Assembly (NCBI GenBank): GCA_965116395.1
Contig: OZ220684.1
Coordinates: 3,038,001 to 3,102,000 of the forward strand
From: Bin5 sp965116395
GTDB taxonomy: Bacteria > Chloroflexota > Anaerolineae > Caldilineales > Caldilineaceae
Direction: 5' to 3'
DNA: 64,000 bases
Each line of letters opens with the position of its first letter. Positions within the stretch are counted from its first letter, which is position 1. The notes beneath the pieces are model-generated. The model was given only the letters and a program-made list of their open reading frames with translations, was not told the origin of the DNA and ran no database searches. The position numbers and the translations under genes were made by a program. Positions 43,130 through 51,894 of this stretch are shown one piece after another.

Positions 43130-45448
43130 TCACGACCCGCCCGCAGCCAGCGCCTCCAGAACGCGTTCCGGCGTCATCGGCAAAGTGCGGATCCGCCTGC
43201 CGGTGGCCGCCGCAAACGCATTGCCCACCGCCGCGCCCACCGGCCCGATCGGCGGCTCGCCCATCCCGAACGGCGTCTCTCCCCCCGTGTCCACAAGAAC
43301 CGACCGCACGTCGGGCGCCTCTCGCATCGTCAGCAGCGGATAGGTCTCAAAATTGTTCAGAGCCAGGCGTCCGTCCTTCACATGCGCCTGCTCGATCAAC
43401 GTCGAGCCCACACCCCACATCACGTTTCCTTCTATCTGCGCCTTCGTCCCATCGGGATTGACCACCAATCCGCAATCCACCGCGCAAGCCACGTCATGCA
43501 CCGTGATCTCGCCCGACGTCTCGTCCACCGATATCTCCGCCACCTGCGCCACCATCGTGTTTGAAATGAAACAGGCGACGCCCCGCGCCCGCCCTGCAGG
43601 CGGAGGTGTCCCCCAGCCGCTCAGCTCGGCCACCGCCTCCAGCACCGCCCTCATCCGCCTGCCTGAACTACTGTCCGGCAAATGATCGAGGCGGAACTGT
43701 AACGGATCCGCGCCCGCCGCCGCGGCCAGCTCATCCACAAAACTCTCCACCGCAAATGTATTCGCAAAAAGCCCCAACCCGCGCCACCAACCGGTCCATA
43801 CCGGCAGCTTCTTCCGCCACGCCGTCACCGTGCGATTGGGCACATCATATTCAATACGCGACCCTATCGTCGCCCCAAAGTCCGCCCCCATAACAAGTGC
43901 CAGAAAATTCGGCATGAAACTGAAAGCGACCTCGCTGCTCCCCTGCCGGTGTTCGATCGCGGCCATCCGCCCGGCACTGTCCAGCGCGCCGCTGAGTATG
44001 TTCTTCGTCGGTGGCCGTAGATACCCGTGCCGCAGCGCCTCCACCCGGTCCCATCCCACATGCACCGGCGAGCCAACCGCCTTGGACAGCAGCGCCGCCT
44101 CTATCGCCACGCCCGTATCCAGCTTGCTGCCAAAACCGCCCCCAAGATACGTTGGCACCACCCGGACCGTTTCGGCCTCCACGCCCAGCGCCTCTGCAAT
44201 CAACCCCTTTGCCCGTTCCTGGGACTGCGTCGACACCCACACGTCCACCTGACCGTCCTGCACATCCGCCAGCGCAGCCGGCGCTTCCAAAGGCGCCTGC
44301 ACCGCAAATGGCGACCGGTAAGTGGCCGAGACAGTGGTACTCCTTCCCAGGACGCCCGCGGCATTGCCCTCCCGCTGAATCGTGACACCCCCCGCGCCTT
44401 CCGGATCGATCAGCGCCTCAATCTCCTCCTGTTGCCACAGATGCCCTTCATCCCACGCCGTCTCCATCGCCTCCACCGCCGCCCAGGCCGCACTGCGTGA
44501 ATTCGCCACCACCCCGGCAAATCCCTCTTCCACGTCGATCACGAACTGCTCGACCCCGGGTATCCCCGCGGCCTCCCCCGCTGACGCGCTGCGCAAAGTG
44601 GCCTCCAGCGTGGGCGGCCGCGCCACCGCCCCGTACATCATGTTGGGCAGGCGCATGTCGTAGCCGTACATCGCCCGCCCCGTCACCTTATCGGGAATGT
44701 CGACCCGCGCAACCGACTGACCGATCACCGTAAACGCATCAACCGCCTTCAGCGGCAACTCCTCCTCTCCGGGGAGTTCCCAATCCGTTATCGCCGCAGC
44801 CAACCCGTGGAAGTCAACGCGCTGTTCCTGATTATCGGCGACCGCAAAACCGCGCCCCTCAACCCGCAGCGCGCTCTCCGGCTGCTTCAAGACCGCCGCC
44901 GCCTCCTTCTGCAACAGACTGCGCATGCCCGCCGCCGCACGGCGCAGCGGCCCATAGCTCGTTGCCACCGAAAAGCTGCCGCCGGTACCGAAACCGTCCG
45001 ACAGCTCCGACGACGTATCGGCCTGCACCACAACCAGGTCGTCCCAGCTGATGCCCAGCTCCTCTACCGCAATCTGTGCAATCGAAGTGTGTACCCCCTG
45101 CCCCATCTCCACCTTGACCATCGCAAGACGGACGCGGCTGTCCGGCAACACCTCCAGCCACAGCGGTGGGTCCTCCGGCAGCTGCATGAAACTGCTCCCG
45201 GCGTGTTCACTCTCTGCCAGCGTCTCCGCCATAAACAGGTGAAGTGCCGGCCGGCCGAAATACGCGCCCACCGCCAAACTCGCCCCCGCCGCACCCAGCC
45301 CAATCAGAAATCCCCGCCGCGAGAGCCGCCAGCGCCGCTTCGGCCTAGCGCCATGCTCAGCTTGATATTCTCCACCGTCTCCACTGTTCTCGGCCGTCGA
45401 ATCGACTGGATCCCCATCCGGGTCGTTCACATTCCGTTCCTGTGTCAT
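43130..45448 (-). CDS. Aldehyde/isoquinoline oxidoreductase large (molybdopterin) subunit
   Basis: A 772-residue molybdenum-binding subunit of the xanthine oxidase family, IorB type. A Tat signal (RLSRRGFLIGLGAAGAS) near residue 38 precedes the two Mo-binding halves. Motifs include VKVEMGQGVHTSIAQIAVEELG, TYLGGGFGSKLDTGVAIEAALL and VGAAVGNAFAAATGRRIRTLP at the end. With the adjacent [2Fe-2S] subunit it should hydroxylate an aldehyde or N-heterocycle at the outer face. The start at 45448 overlaps the stop of the small-subunit gene by four bases and has GGAGG upstream. Confidence 0.92.
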   Translation of the reverse strand: MTQERNVNDPDGDPVDSTAENSGDGGEYQAEHGARPKRRWRLSRRGFLIGLGAAGASLAVGAYFGRPALHLFMAETLAESEHAGSSFMQLPEDPPLWLEVLPDSRVRLAMVKVEMGQGVHTSIAQIAVEELGISWDDLVVVQADTSSELSDGFGTGGSFSVATSYGPLRRAAAGMRSLLQKEAAAVLKQPESALRVEGRGFAVADNQEQRVDFHGLAAAITDWELPGEEELPLKAVDAFTVIGQSVARVDIPDKVTGRAMYGYDMRLPNMMYGAVARPPTLEATLRSASAGEAAGIPGVEQFVIDVEEGFAGVVANSRSAAWAAVEAMETAWDEGHLWQQEEIEALIDPEGAGGVTIQREGNAAGVLGRSTTVSATYRSPFAVQAPLEAPAALADVQDGQVDVWVSTQSQERAKGLIAEALGVEAETVRVVPTYLGGGFGSKLDTGVAIEAALLSKAVGSPVHVGWDRVEALRHGYLRPPTKNILSGALDSAGRMAAIEHRQGSSEVAFSFMPNFLALVMGADFGATIGSRIEYDVPNRTVTAWRKKLPVWTGWWRGLGLFANTFAVESFVDELAAAAGADPLQFRLDHLPDSSSGRRMRAVLEAVAELSGWGTPPPAGRARGVACFISNTMVAQVAEISVDETSGEITVHDVACAVDCGLVVNPDGTKAQIEGNVMWGVGSTLIEQAHVKDGRLALNNFETYPLLTMREAPDVRSVLVDTGGETPFGMGEPPIGPVGAAVGNAFAAATGRRIRTLPMTPERVLEALAAGGS

Positions 45449-45936
45449 GTCGCGACCTCCTCCACACCCGCCAACGCAGCCGCAGCCTGCTGCACTGCCT
45501 GCCGAATCCGCACATAGCAACCGCATCGGCAATAGTTCCCGCTCATCGCCCGCGCCGTATCCTCCACCGATGGCTGCGGATTCTGTGCCAGAAACGACGC
45601 CGCCTGCATGATCTGTCCGCTCATACACCATCCGCACTGCGGCACCTGGTGATCGATGAATGCCTGCTGAACCGGATGCAACGCAATCACATCCTCGCCC
45701 TCCATCTCCGCCAGCCCCTCAATCGTGCCGATGTCGGCCCCCGCAACAGCCGCCAGCGGCATCAAACACGATCGAACCGCCGCCCCGTTGATATGAACCG
45801 TGCAAGCCCCGCAAATCCCCACGCCGCAGCCAAACTTCGTGCCCGTCAGCCCCAACCTGTCCCGCAGCGCCCACAGCAACCGCTCGTCATCCGGCGCATC
45901 CAGCGTATAGCTTGTTCCGTTTACCTTCAGTTCCAT
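45445..45936 (-). CDS. [2Fe-2S] small subunit of isoquinoline-type oxidoreductase
   Basis: A 163-residue IorA-type subunit that passes electrons from the Mo centre. The plant-ferredoxin cluster motif is KFGCGVGICGACTVHI near residue 35, and the second cluster is held by QCGWCMSGQIM and NYCRCGCYVRI. In the latter an extra cysteine stands where threonine is usual. The stop overlaps the large-subunit start, so translation is coupled. Confidence 0.94.
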   Translation of the reverse strand: MELKVNGTSYTLDAPDDERLLWALRDRLGLTGTKFGCGVGICGACTVHINGAAVRSCLMPLAAVAGADIGTIEGLAEMEGEDVIALHPVQQAFIDHQVPQCGWCMSGQIMQAASFLAQNPQPSVEDTARAMSGNYCRCGCYVRIRQAVQQAAAALAGVEEVAT

Positions 45937-45963
45937 AGATACACCCTCCTCATCTCCTCCACC

Positions 45964-46704
45964 CTACAGCTTCAAAGCCCGTCCCGGCTTCGAGTCGAGC
46001 GTGCCGCCCAGATCGACCAGCGCCGCCCCGACCGCCTCTAGGCAGCCCTCAAGGTCCGACGCAATCTGGCTCTCCGGAATCCGCAGAATCGTCCACCGAT
46101 CCCCCGGCTCAGGCGCCTCCCGCACGTCGTTGCCCTCTTCAAGCCGGATGCCCAGATGTCCGTTGCGCACCCGCAAGGCGATGTCAACCGGCCAGCCGCC
46201 TGCCAACCGGTTGGGCAGCGGCCTCAGCCGGCTGGCCCGCAGCGCGCTCCACAGCGCCTGAAACGGTTCTCCCTCCAGCTTCAGATCCTTCACATCCTGC
46301 GCGCCCAGCAGACGCTCCAAAGTCGTATGCATAAACGTCAATCGCCGAAACGTTGTCGCCGCAACCGGCTGCGCCAAACGCATTAACGGGCCGATCTCGA
46401 TGCGGAAATAGAACTCCTCCGCCCGCGCATGGTCCGCCTCTTCCGGCAGCATGTCCGCCCGCGATAGCAACTGATAGCGTCGGATCGCTGCATAGTAGCT
46501 GATCGTGCGGGCCTCCCCGTCGTTCTTGAATGCGCCGGTCTGGTAAAAGGCCAGATAATCGGCCCCAATCCGCCGCGGCGCCCGCCGCTGCGGAATGCGG
46601 TACCAGCCCTCCGATGCCGCCCGCCGCAAATCAGCCTCGTTGTTCACGACCGCCACCAGAACCGTCCGCCTGAGACTGTATGGGTCTGTATATTCCTGGG
46701 CCAT
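45964..46704 (-). CDS. Conserved-looking protein of unknown function downstream of uvsE
   Basis: A 246-residue soluble protein. The N-terminal part reads VLVAVVNNEADLRRAASEGW then YRIPQRRAPRRIGADYLAFYQ, which recalls small nucleic-acid-binding folds such as EVE/ASCH, though I cannot prove this. ATG at 46704 (after GCGGGGGA) is preferred to a TTG at 46725 that overlaps the uvsE stop. It lies 18 bases after uvsE, so the two are probably co-expressed, suggesting a DNA-repair link by context only. Confidence 0.6.
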   Translation of the reverse strand: MAQEYTDPYSLRRTVLVAVVNNEADLRRAASEGWYRIPQRRAPRRIGADYLAFYQTGAFKNDGEARTISYYAAIRRYQLLSRADMLPEEADHARAEEFYFRIEIGPLMRLAQPVAATTFRRLTFMHTTLERLLGAQDVKDLKLEGEPFQALWSALRASRLRPLPNRLAGGWPVDIALRVRNGHLGIRLEEGNDVREAPEPGDRWTILRIPESQIASDLEGCLEAVGAALVDLGGTLDSKPGRALKL

Positions 46705-46721
46705 TCCCCCGCCTTTTCTCC

Positions 46722-47738
46722 TCAAAGCACATGCCGCGACAGATGCGGCGCAAACTTTCCTATCTGCTCCCGTAGCCGCAACAGTGCTACATCCTTCCCT
46801 TTGGCCTCCAGCATCACATCAAAAGATCGCACCCCAGCCGAGACCGCCGCCTGGAGTACGTCGATGAATTCAAATGGATGTAGAAAGTCACTGTGCTGGT
46901 GTGGCAGCGGCATCTGGATGCGGGCCTCGCCGTCCCGAAAGAGCGTGCGCACCGCTGTCCGCGGGCTGCTGAAATGAATCTTCGGGCATACGTTCTCCGG
47001 CCACGTCGCCAGCGCAACCTTCAGCGCGTCCAACATCGGAACTGCTTCCGGATTATTGCAGCGGTGATGGAGCGTGTCCAAAACCACCGGAATTCCCGTC
47101 CGCCGGTGCGCCCACACAACATCCTGCAGACTGAACTGCCGGTCTCCGTTCTCCAGCACAAGGCGCTGCCGCACGGCATGAGGCAGCAGATTGGCCGCCC
47201 GCGCAAACCGATCCAATGCCGCCGTCGCGTCCTCGCCCCCGCCTCCTACATGAATGACAACCACGCTCGAAGCGTCCAGCCCCATCCCGTCCAGCAGTGA
47301 AGCCGCCGCCGCCAGCTCCTCACCCGAACGCGCCACCAATGCAGGATCCGTGTGACTCAGCTGCACGAAAAAGCCCGGATGCAGCGTCAAACGCACCCGC
47401 TGCTGCCGCGCTAAATCACCGATAGCGGCCAGTTCCGTCGAACAGTCATCAAGTTGATTGTGGAATGCCGGCAGGTCCGGGTGGGTAAGGTAAGGAGCGA
47501 GCTGGCCTGACATGCGATAGAACTGAATCTCTCGCCGTTCCAGGTAGAGAAATATGTCCCGCAAATAGGCCAGACTGACGCTCAGGTGAGGACTGTTCTG
47601 CCAGCGCCGGCTGTCGTGCGAGCGCAAACCCGGAGCCCCCAACACCTTGACGGGAAACCCCAATCGGATGCGCGTCTGATTCGGCGTGGGGAGGTTGGCG
47701 ATGCGATTCTGACGGTCTGGCAATGTTCGATGCGTCAC
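46722..47738 (-). CDS. uvsE: UV damage endonuclease UvsE
   Basis: A 338-residue TIM-barrel endonuclease that nicks DNA 5' to UV lesions. Family blocks are RLGFPVKVLGAPGLRSHDSR, VRLTLHPGFFVQLSH, VVVIHVGGGG, LVLENGDRQFS, LDTLHHRCNNP, KIHFSSPR and a final DVMLEAKGKD. They supply the His/Glu/Asp metal ligands. The start is GTG; the family usually begins at the RLGFP strand, so about 20 extra residues precede it here, with no closer start codon than a TTG. Confidence 0.93.
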   Translation of the reverse strand: MTHRTLPDRQNRIANLPTPNQTRIRLGFPVKVLGAPGLRSHDSRRWQNSPHLSVSLAYLRDIFLYLERREIQFYRMSGQLAPYLTHPDLPAFHNQLDDCSTELAAIGDLARQQRVRLTLHPGFFVQLSHTDPALVARSGEELAAAASLLDGMGLDASSVVVIHVGGGGEDATAALDRFARAANLLPHAVRQRLVLENGDRQFSLQDVVWAHRRTGIPVVLDTLHHRCNNPEAVPMLDALKVALATWPENVCPKIHFSSPRTAVRTLFRDGEARIQMPLPHQHSDFLHPFEFIDVLQAAVSAGVRSFDVMLEAKGKDVALLRLREQIGKFAPHLSRHVL

Positions 47739-48290
47739 TTCTCAGCCGGTCGCCCGCCGTTGGATGGGGCGTCCGCCGGCTTCAGTCCAACCGACCGCGG
47801 CGACGTTCGGCTTGGAGAGGCGGGGCCAAACTGGATCTGCCTGGCGTACTTCGTCGGCCCCATATCACTCCCATAACCCGCCGTTTTGCAGCGTCCCGTA
47901 CCGGTCAGGATTCATACCCGGTGTAATGACGACAGACTATCATAGACTAGGTTCCCCGCACAATGGGTGCGGCTGCTGTGGACGCGTCCTGAACATCTGG
48001 GGCCTGTTGCCGATGACCGGCGCATACCCGCAGGTTGGAGCAGCGCATCACACAACGCTCTCGACGAGGTCAATCTGCCCTTTTTCACCGCACAGACTCT
48101 CGAACCGCGAGGAGCGAGAAGATGTCCGCTTCCCGCTCCTCTTTACTCGATGTATGTGGTTGTCAACTCTCTATTGGCACACGTCCAGCCTGCAGTTTTC
48201 CTACCCGGGGAAACTCCCATCCGCACTGCAGCCGAAGCCTCTCGCAAACGTCGCCAGCCAAAGCCAACGCCACATTTTCCAGCAGCGATA
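47739..48290. other. Intergenic region, no gene recognised
   Basis: A 552-base gap between uvsE and the DedA gene. A plus-strand frame of 179 codons crosses it but has no ribosome site or familiar motif. A TATGATAGT segment on the minus strand near 47939-47947 could be a uvsE -10. I see no RNA gene, repeat or terminator. Confidence 0.4.
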
Positions 48291-49016
48291 CTACCACTGG
48301 TAAACGGGCGGGGACGCCACCATCAGGTAGGCACAATAATCATCGAGCAAACGCGCCAGACGTTCCCTTCCCGCAATGCGGGCAGACTTGGCATCCCCTT
48401 CCCTGAACAGGCCCGCTGACAGACGACGCCCGCCGATCAACATAAGAGCTAATAGCGCCAGGCCCAAGCCCGCCACCGGCAAATATTGCAAGCCCGTCTC
48501 CACCCGCCGCACCACTTCCGCCGTCTGGAAACCGATCACCGCCAGCGCCGTCACCCACAGCAACTCACCCAGCAAGACGATTGGAAACCAGCGCCGGAAA
48601 GGTACTCGCGCCACACCCGCGGCGACAAGCGCCGGAATCACAAGCACAGAAGAGAACTTGGCGACAGTAAGTAGCATCGGTCCGCGCTCCTGGATGCCCG
48701 TCAGCATCTGTTCCATATGACAGCGCCGCAGCCCCAGCCAGCGGCCATAGCGCAGAATATGTTCCTCTCCAAACCTGTAGCCAAGCAGATACCAGAGGCT
48801 GTCAGCGACCAGGCCGCCAACGACCGCACACACCATAACCAGCGGCAGCCGCATATACCCTGCCGAAGACGCCACCGCCGCCAACAACGTCACAATTCGC
48901 CCTTCAATGATCACCAGCGCGGTAAATATCGGATAGATCCACGCGCCCCACTCCTGCAGGCCCTCACCGCGCAACAACTCTGAAACAGTATCAATTATCT
49001 CGTAAATCGGGGTCAT
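48291..49016 (-). CDS. DedA/SNARE-associated family membrane protein
   Basis: A 241-residue integral membrane protein of the DedA type (undecaprenyl-phosphate or phospholipid flippase-like family). Features are a re-entrant N-terminal segment (FTALVIIEGRIVTLLAA), GGLVADSLWYLLGYRFGEE, the FSSVLVIPALVAAGVARVPF segment near residue 125 and two later helices. The usual F/Y-RxxPG motif is degenerate (AKFSSVLVIP), so the exact subgroup is unsure. Confidence 0.8.
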   Translation of the reverse strand: MTPIYEIIDTVSELLRGEGLQEWGAWIYPIFTALVIIEGRIVTLLAAVASSAGYMRLPLVMVCAVVGGLVADSLWYLLGYRFGEEHILRYGRWLGLRRCHMEQMLTGIQERGPMLLTVAKFSSVLVIPALVAAGVARVPFRRWFPIVLLGELLWVTALAVIGFQTAEVVRRVETGLQYLPVAGLGLALLALMLIGGRRLSAGLFREGDAKSARIAGRERLARLLDDYCAYLMVASPPVYQW

Positions 49017-49070
49017 AAAATGTCTCTATCGTAATAGGGCGGCAGACTGAAATCGAAAACTGGCGGGCCG

Positions 49071-49901
49071 CTAACTGCCGGCAGCGACCTCCTCCACCCA
49101 CCAGGTTAACACGTCCAACCGCCTCGCAAAATGGAGCAGAGGCGCCGTATCCGGCAGGAACACCCTGTGTGCCTGCGCAACCCAATTGCGCTCGAACTCG
49201 GCCTCCGCCCGCTGCAACGGCCACGGCCCATGATGTACCTCAGCGCGATAGATGCGCCCGGCTCCGTCTGCACTGTACAGACAGTATCGTTCAATAAGCC
49301 ACTGCTCCAACGAACTGTCCGCCGCCCGATAGACCGGGCCTGTCGGCCGGTAGACAGCCCTGAAGTCTGCCTCCGGCGCACCGCCGTGTGTGCGCCTGCT
49401 GTCGAAGAAAACGCTGTCATCCTCGCTCCTGCACACCATCCGCGCCCGAAAATAGGGCAGATGAAAGAACCTGCGCGCCATCGCAACTGCCAGCGGACTG
49501 CCCGCGTCCAGGCTGAAAAAGAAAACGCCCGGCCTCTCCGCCTCTGCACTACTCCCCTTTACGTAAGTACGAACATTAAGTTCCGGGAAAGACGACAGCC
49601 CCGGCGCCGCCGGCAATAATCGCGGCCGCACACCGCGCATGCGAAAAGGAACCACCGACACCCACGCCTCGCCCGCATACGTATCCAACGTCAGTCCCGG
49701 CGGCAACAGTTCCGCCATCTGCGCCGCCGCTATCGGCCAATGCGCAAACAGCAGATCCTGCCACGACTGAAAGATCAACCACGGGCGATCAAGTAGCGGC
49801 CAGGGGCGGTGTTCCTGCCTTGCAAGAATTTCAGTGGCGCTGGTCTGGCCGTGCGGCCACAGCCCGGCAGGTGGCGTGAATTTCATCTGCTGTCTCGTCA
49901 C
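49071..49901 (-). CDS. DUF2071 (YqjF) family protein
   Basis: A 276-residue protein of the YqjF/DUF2071 family: RPWLIFQSWQDLLFAHWPI and LPPGLTLDTYAGEAWVSVVPF near the start, FPELNVRTYV in the middle and ERYCLYSADGAGRIYRAEVH in the second half are characteristic. The fold is related to acetoacetate decarboxylase-like proteins, and the function is unknown. The GTG start overlaps the M1 peptidase stop by four bases; an ATG five codons later is an alternative. Confidence 0.85.
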   Translation of the reverse strand: MTRQQMKFTPPAGLWPHGQTSATEILARQEHRPWPLLDRPWLIFQSWQDLLFAHWPIAAAQMAELLPPGLTLDTYAGEAWVSVVPFRMRGVRPRLLPAAPGLSSFPELNVRTYVKGSSAEAERPGVFFFSLDAGSPLAVAMARRFFHLPYFRARMVCRSEDDSVFFDSRRTHGGAPEADFRAVYRPTGPVYRAADSSLEQWLIERYCLYSADGAGRIYRAEVHHGPWPLQRAEAEFERNWVAQAHRVFLPDTAPLLHFARRLDVLTWWVEEVAAGS

Positions 49902-51571
49902 TCTCCATAGATCCAGAGAGTGATCAGATCATCGATAGGCGTCTCGCTATGCCGCTTGAGAACGCCCAAAAAATCCTCGGCATAGGCGATGTCGTAGCGA
50001 AAAGTCTGCGCATAGTCCAGCAGCGCCGCGAAAAAGGCCGCATCGCCAATGCGCTCACGCACCGCGTGCAAAAACAGAGGGCCTTTGCTATACACAATGT
50101 TGATATAATTGCTCTGATCAAACTCGACCACCGCGCCCGCGACCGGCCTGTCTATCCCCAGATTCTGCGCCGCATTATAGCGATAGCGGAACACATTCTC
50201 CAGCATCGCCGTCTGCATCTGTGGCCAGTCCACCGCCTCATAGTAGAGATAGACCGCATAGTTGGCCAGCGACTCGTCCAACCAGGGCTCTTCCGGCTGG
50301 TCGTTGCCAATCAAATTGAAAAACCACTGGTGTGCCACCTCATGCGGCGTCGCGATGTTGAAGACCCCGCCCGCCCCCGTATAAAAGTTGGCAGCCAGGG
50401 CAAGCAGCCCGGCATACTCCATCCCAAACGCCGTCGTCGGCAGCGGCACCACATCCAACTCGCGGTACGGATACTGCCCGAACAGCCCGTTAAAGACCCG
50501 CAGGCTGCCGGTTGTATAGTTCATCGCCGCCTGCGCAAAGTCCAGACCCCCGACGGGATAATAGGCGTTGACCTGTATCCCGTCCACCTCCTCGCTGATC
50601 GCCTGCCAGCCGCCCGTTACCGCCGCATAAAAGGAGCGTACCGGCCCGGCCGCAATCCGCCACGTCATCGTACCGTCATCATGCCGTTCCTGCGCCAGGG
50701 TCGAGCCGCTCGCCACCACCGAAAGCGCCTCAGGCGCCGTCAGTTCCACCTGATAGTAACCGGCGTCCGCAAACACCGAGTCACCGAACCTCGCCGCCGC
50801 GTCCAGGTCCCATCCCCTGTGATCGTACACCGCCAGTGTGGGATAAAAGCCCGCCAGATCATAGACGCCGCCCACAAACCCGTAGAGCCCTGCCCCTGCT
50901 GTCCCTGCCGCCACCTGCGTCGGCAGCGTAGCCCGGAACCACAGCGTAACATCCGTCGTTGCCCCCGCCGCCAGCCCATCTACAAGCGGGACGCGCACCG
51001 CAGAACCGTCCGCAAGATGTTCAACGCTCACCTCCCGCCCATCAACCAACCCCCGCCAAACCTCCGCCGTGCCCTCGTACGCCGGCAAATTCGGATACAG
51101 CCAGAAATAGAGTTCGTCGAGACTGGTCTCCTCCTGGTTGGTGACGCGTATCCGCTGCACACCCTCCAGGCTCGGGACCTCCCCCGGCACCAGGCGGACT
51201 TGAATGAAATAGTGCGGCGCGCCAGGAAGCCTGGTTGCATCCTCCGCGAATGCCTCCAGCAGCGTCTGGCGATAGACTGAATAGTCGGTCAAATCAATGT
51301 CCGGCGTGGGAAAAGCAGGCTCTACCGGCACAGGTGAGGGGACCAGGGTGGGCGTCGGCGGTGGGGCAGTTGGTTCAGGTGTACTCGTCGCGGGCGCAAT
51401 CGTCGCCAACGGAGTCGGCGTAAAAGTGTTGACACCCCGCTCCGCTGTCGTCGGAGTCGACCCTCCGGCACAGGCTGCTACCACAGCCGCCCATGCAAAT
51501 ATAATCGCAAATAGAAGGGCGAAACGGAAATGCTGTCGACTCACAATCCGGCCCTTCCCCAATCCGCACAT
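49898..51571 (-). CDS. M1-family metallopeptidase, lipoprotein
   Basis: A 557-residue exported peptidase. A signal peptide ends at a lipobox (VVAAC, about residue 35), then a Thr/Pro-rich spacer to residue 90, an N-terminal beta domain and the gluzincin catalytic domain. The zinc site is HEVAHQWF with the third ligand Glu in WLDESLANY; the GxMEN exopeptidase motif is replaced by FGMEYAGL. An aminopeptidase role at the cell surface is likely. ATG at 51571 has AAGGGG five bases upstream; the frame stays open 315 bases further, but that part has no signal-peptide logic. Confidence 0.88.
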   Translation of the reverse strand: MCGLGKGRIVSRQHFRFALLFAIIFAWAAVVAACAGGSTPTTAERGVNTFTPTPLATIAPATSTPEPTAPPPTPTLVPSPVPVEPAFPTPDIDLTDYSVYRQTLLEAFAEDATRLPGAPHYFIQVRLVPGEVPSLEGVQRIRVTNQEETSLDELYFWLYPNLPAYEGTAEVWRGLVDGREVSVEHLADGSAVRVPLVDGLAAGATTDVTLWFRATLPTQVAAGTAGAGLYGFVGGVYDLAGFYPTLAVYDHRGWDLDAAARFGDSVFADAGYYQVELTAPEALSVVASGSTLAQERHDDGTMTWRIAAGPVRSFYAAVTGGWQAISEEVDGIQVNAYYPVGGLDFAQAAMNYTTGSLRVFNGLFGQYPYRELDVVPLPTTAFGMEYAGLLALAANFYTGAGGVFNIATPHEVAHQWFFNLIGNDQPEEPWLDESLANYAVYLYYEAVDWPQMQTAMLENVFRYRYNAAQNLGIDRPVAGAVVEFDQSNYINIVYSKGPLFLHAVRERIGDAAFFAALLDYAQTFRYDIAYAEDFLGVLKRHSETPIDDLITLWIYGE

Positions 51572-51770
51572 TAATCCCCTTTTCAATGGGCAGACTTTCC
51601 ATGCGCACGCCTTGCCGGGCCCTGCATTCCCGTCCCGCCTGCCCCCAGTTGACTCTACGTCTCTGGTTCGCTGCTGCCCTCCTCTTCCCGCCGAATCCTC
51701 AGCAGCGTCACCACAATCTGGAGACGAGCAATCCTGTCGGCGCGAAAAGCTCAGCCCCAACATCCCCCCG

Positions 51771-51819
51771 GGTTGAGCACTATCCCCCCGTTTGAGCACT
51801 GTCAACCCCGTGCTCAAAC
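51771..51819. promoter_or_regulatory. Inverted and direct repeats of TTGAGCAC between dnaJ and the M1 gene
   Basis: GTTTGAGCAC (51790-51799) and GTGCTCAAAC (51810-51819) are a perfect 10-base inverted repeat with a 10-base spacer. A third half-site, GGTTGAGCAC, lies at 51771-51780, 19 bases before the first. There is no T run, so an operator fits better than a terminator. It sits in the 323-base gap after dnaJ and 200 bases before the peptidase start; nothing else was recognised there. Confidence 0.5.
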
Positions 51820-51894
51820 TCACCTGCTCGCAACCAGGTTTGGGCTCGGCAGCGGAGCGAGACCCCGGCAGTGCGCACGGCTCCACCCAATCTT

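Noticed and set aside
47764..48303. 179-codon plus-strand frame in the uvsE/DedA gap
   Set aside because: No ribosome site, odd composition (many Ser, His, Arg), and it runs into the antisense of the DedA gene.
49949..51280. 443-codon plus-strand open frame
   Set aside because: Antisense to the M1 peptidase gene, whose signal peptide and HEVAHQWF motif are convincing.
51790..51819. CIRCE-type HrcA site
   Set aside because: The half-site is TTGAGCAC, not TTAGCACTC, and the spacer is 10 rather than 9 bases, so it was recorded only as an unnamed inverted repeat.
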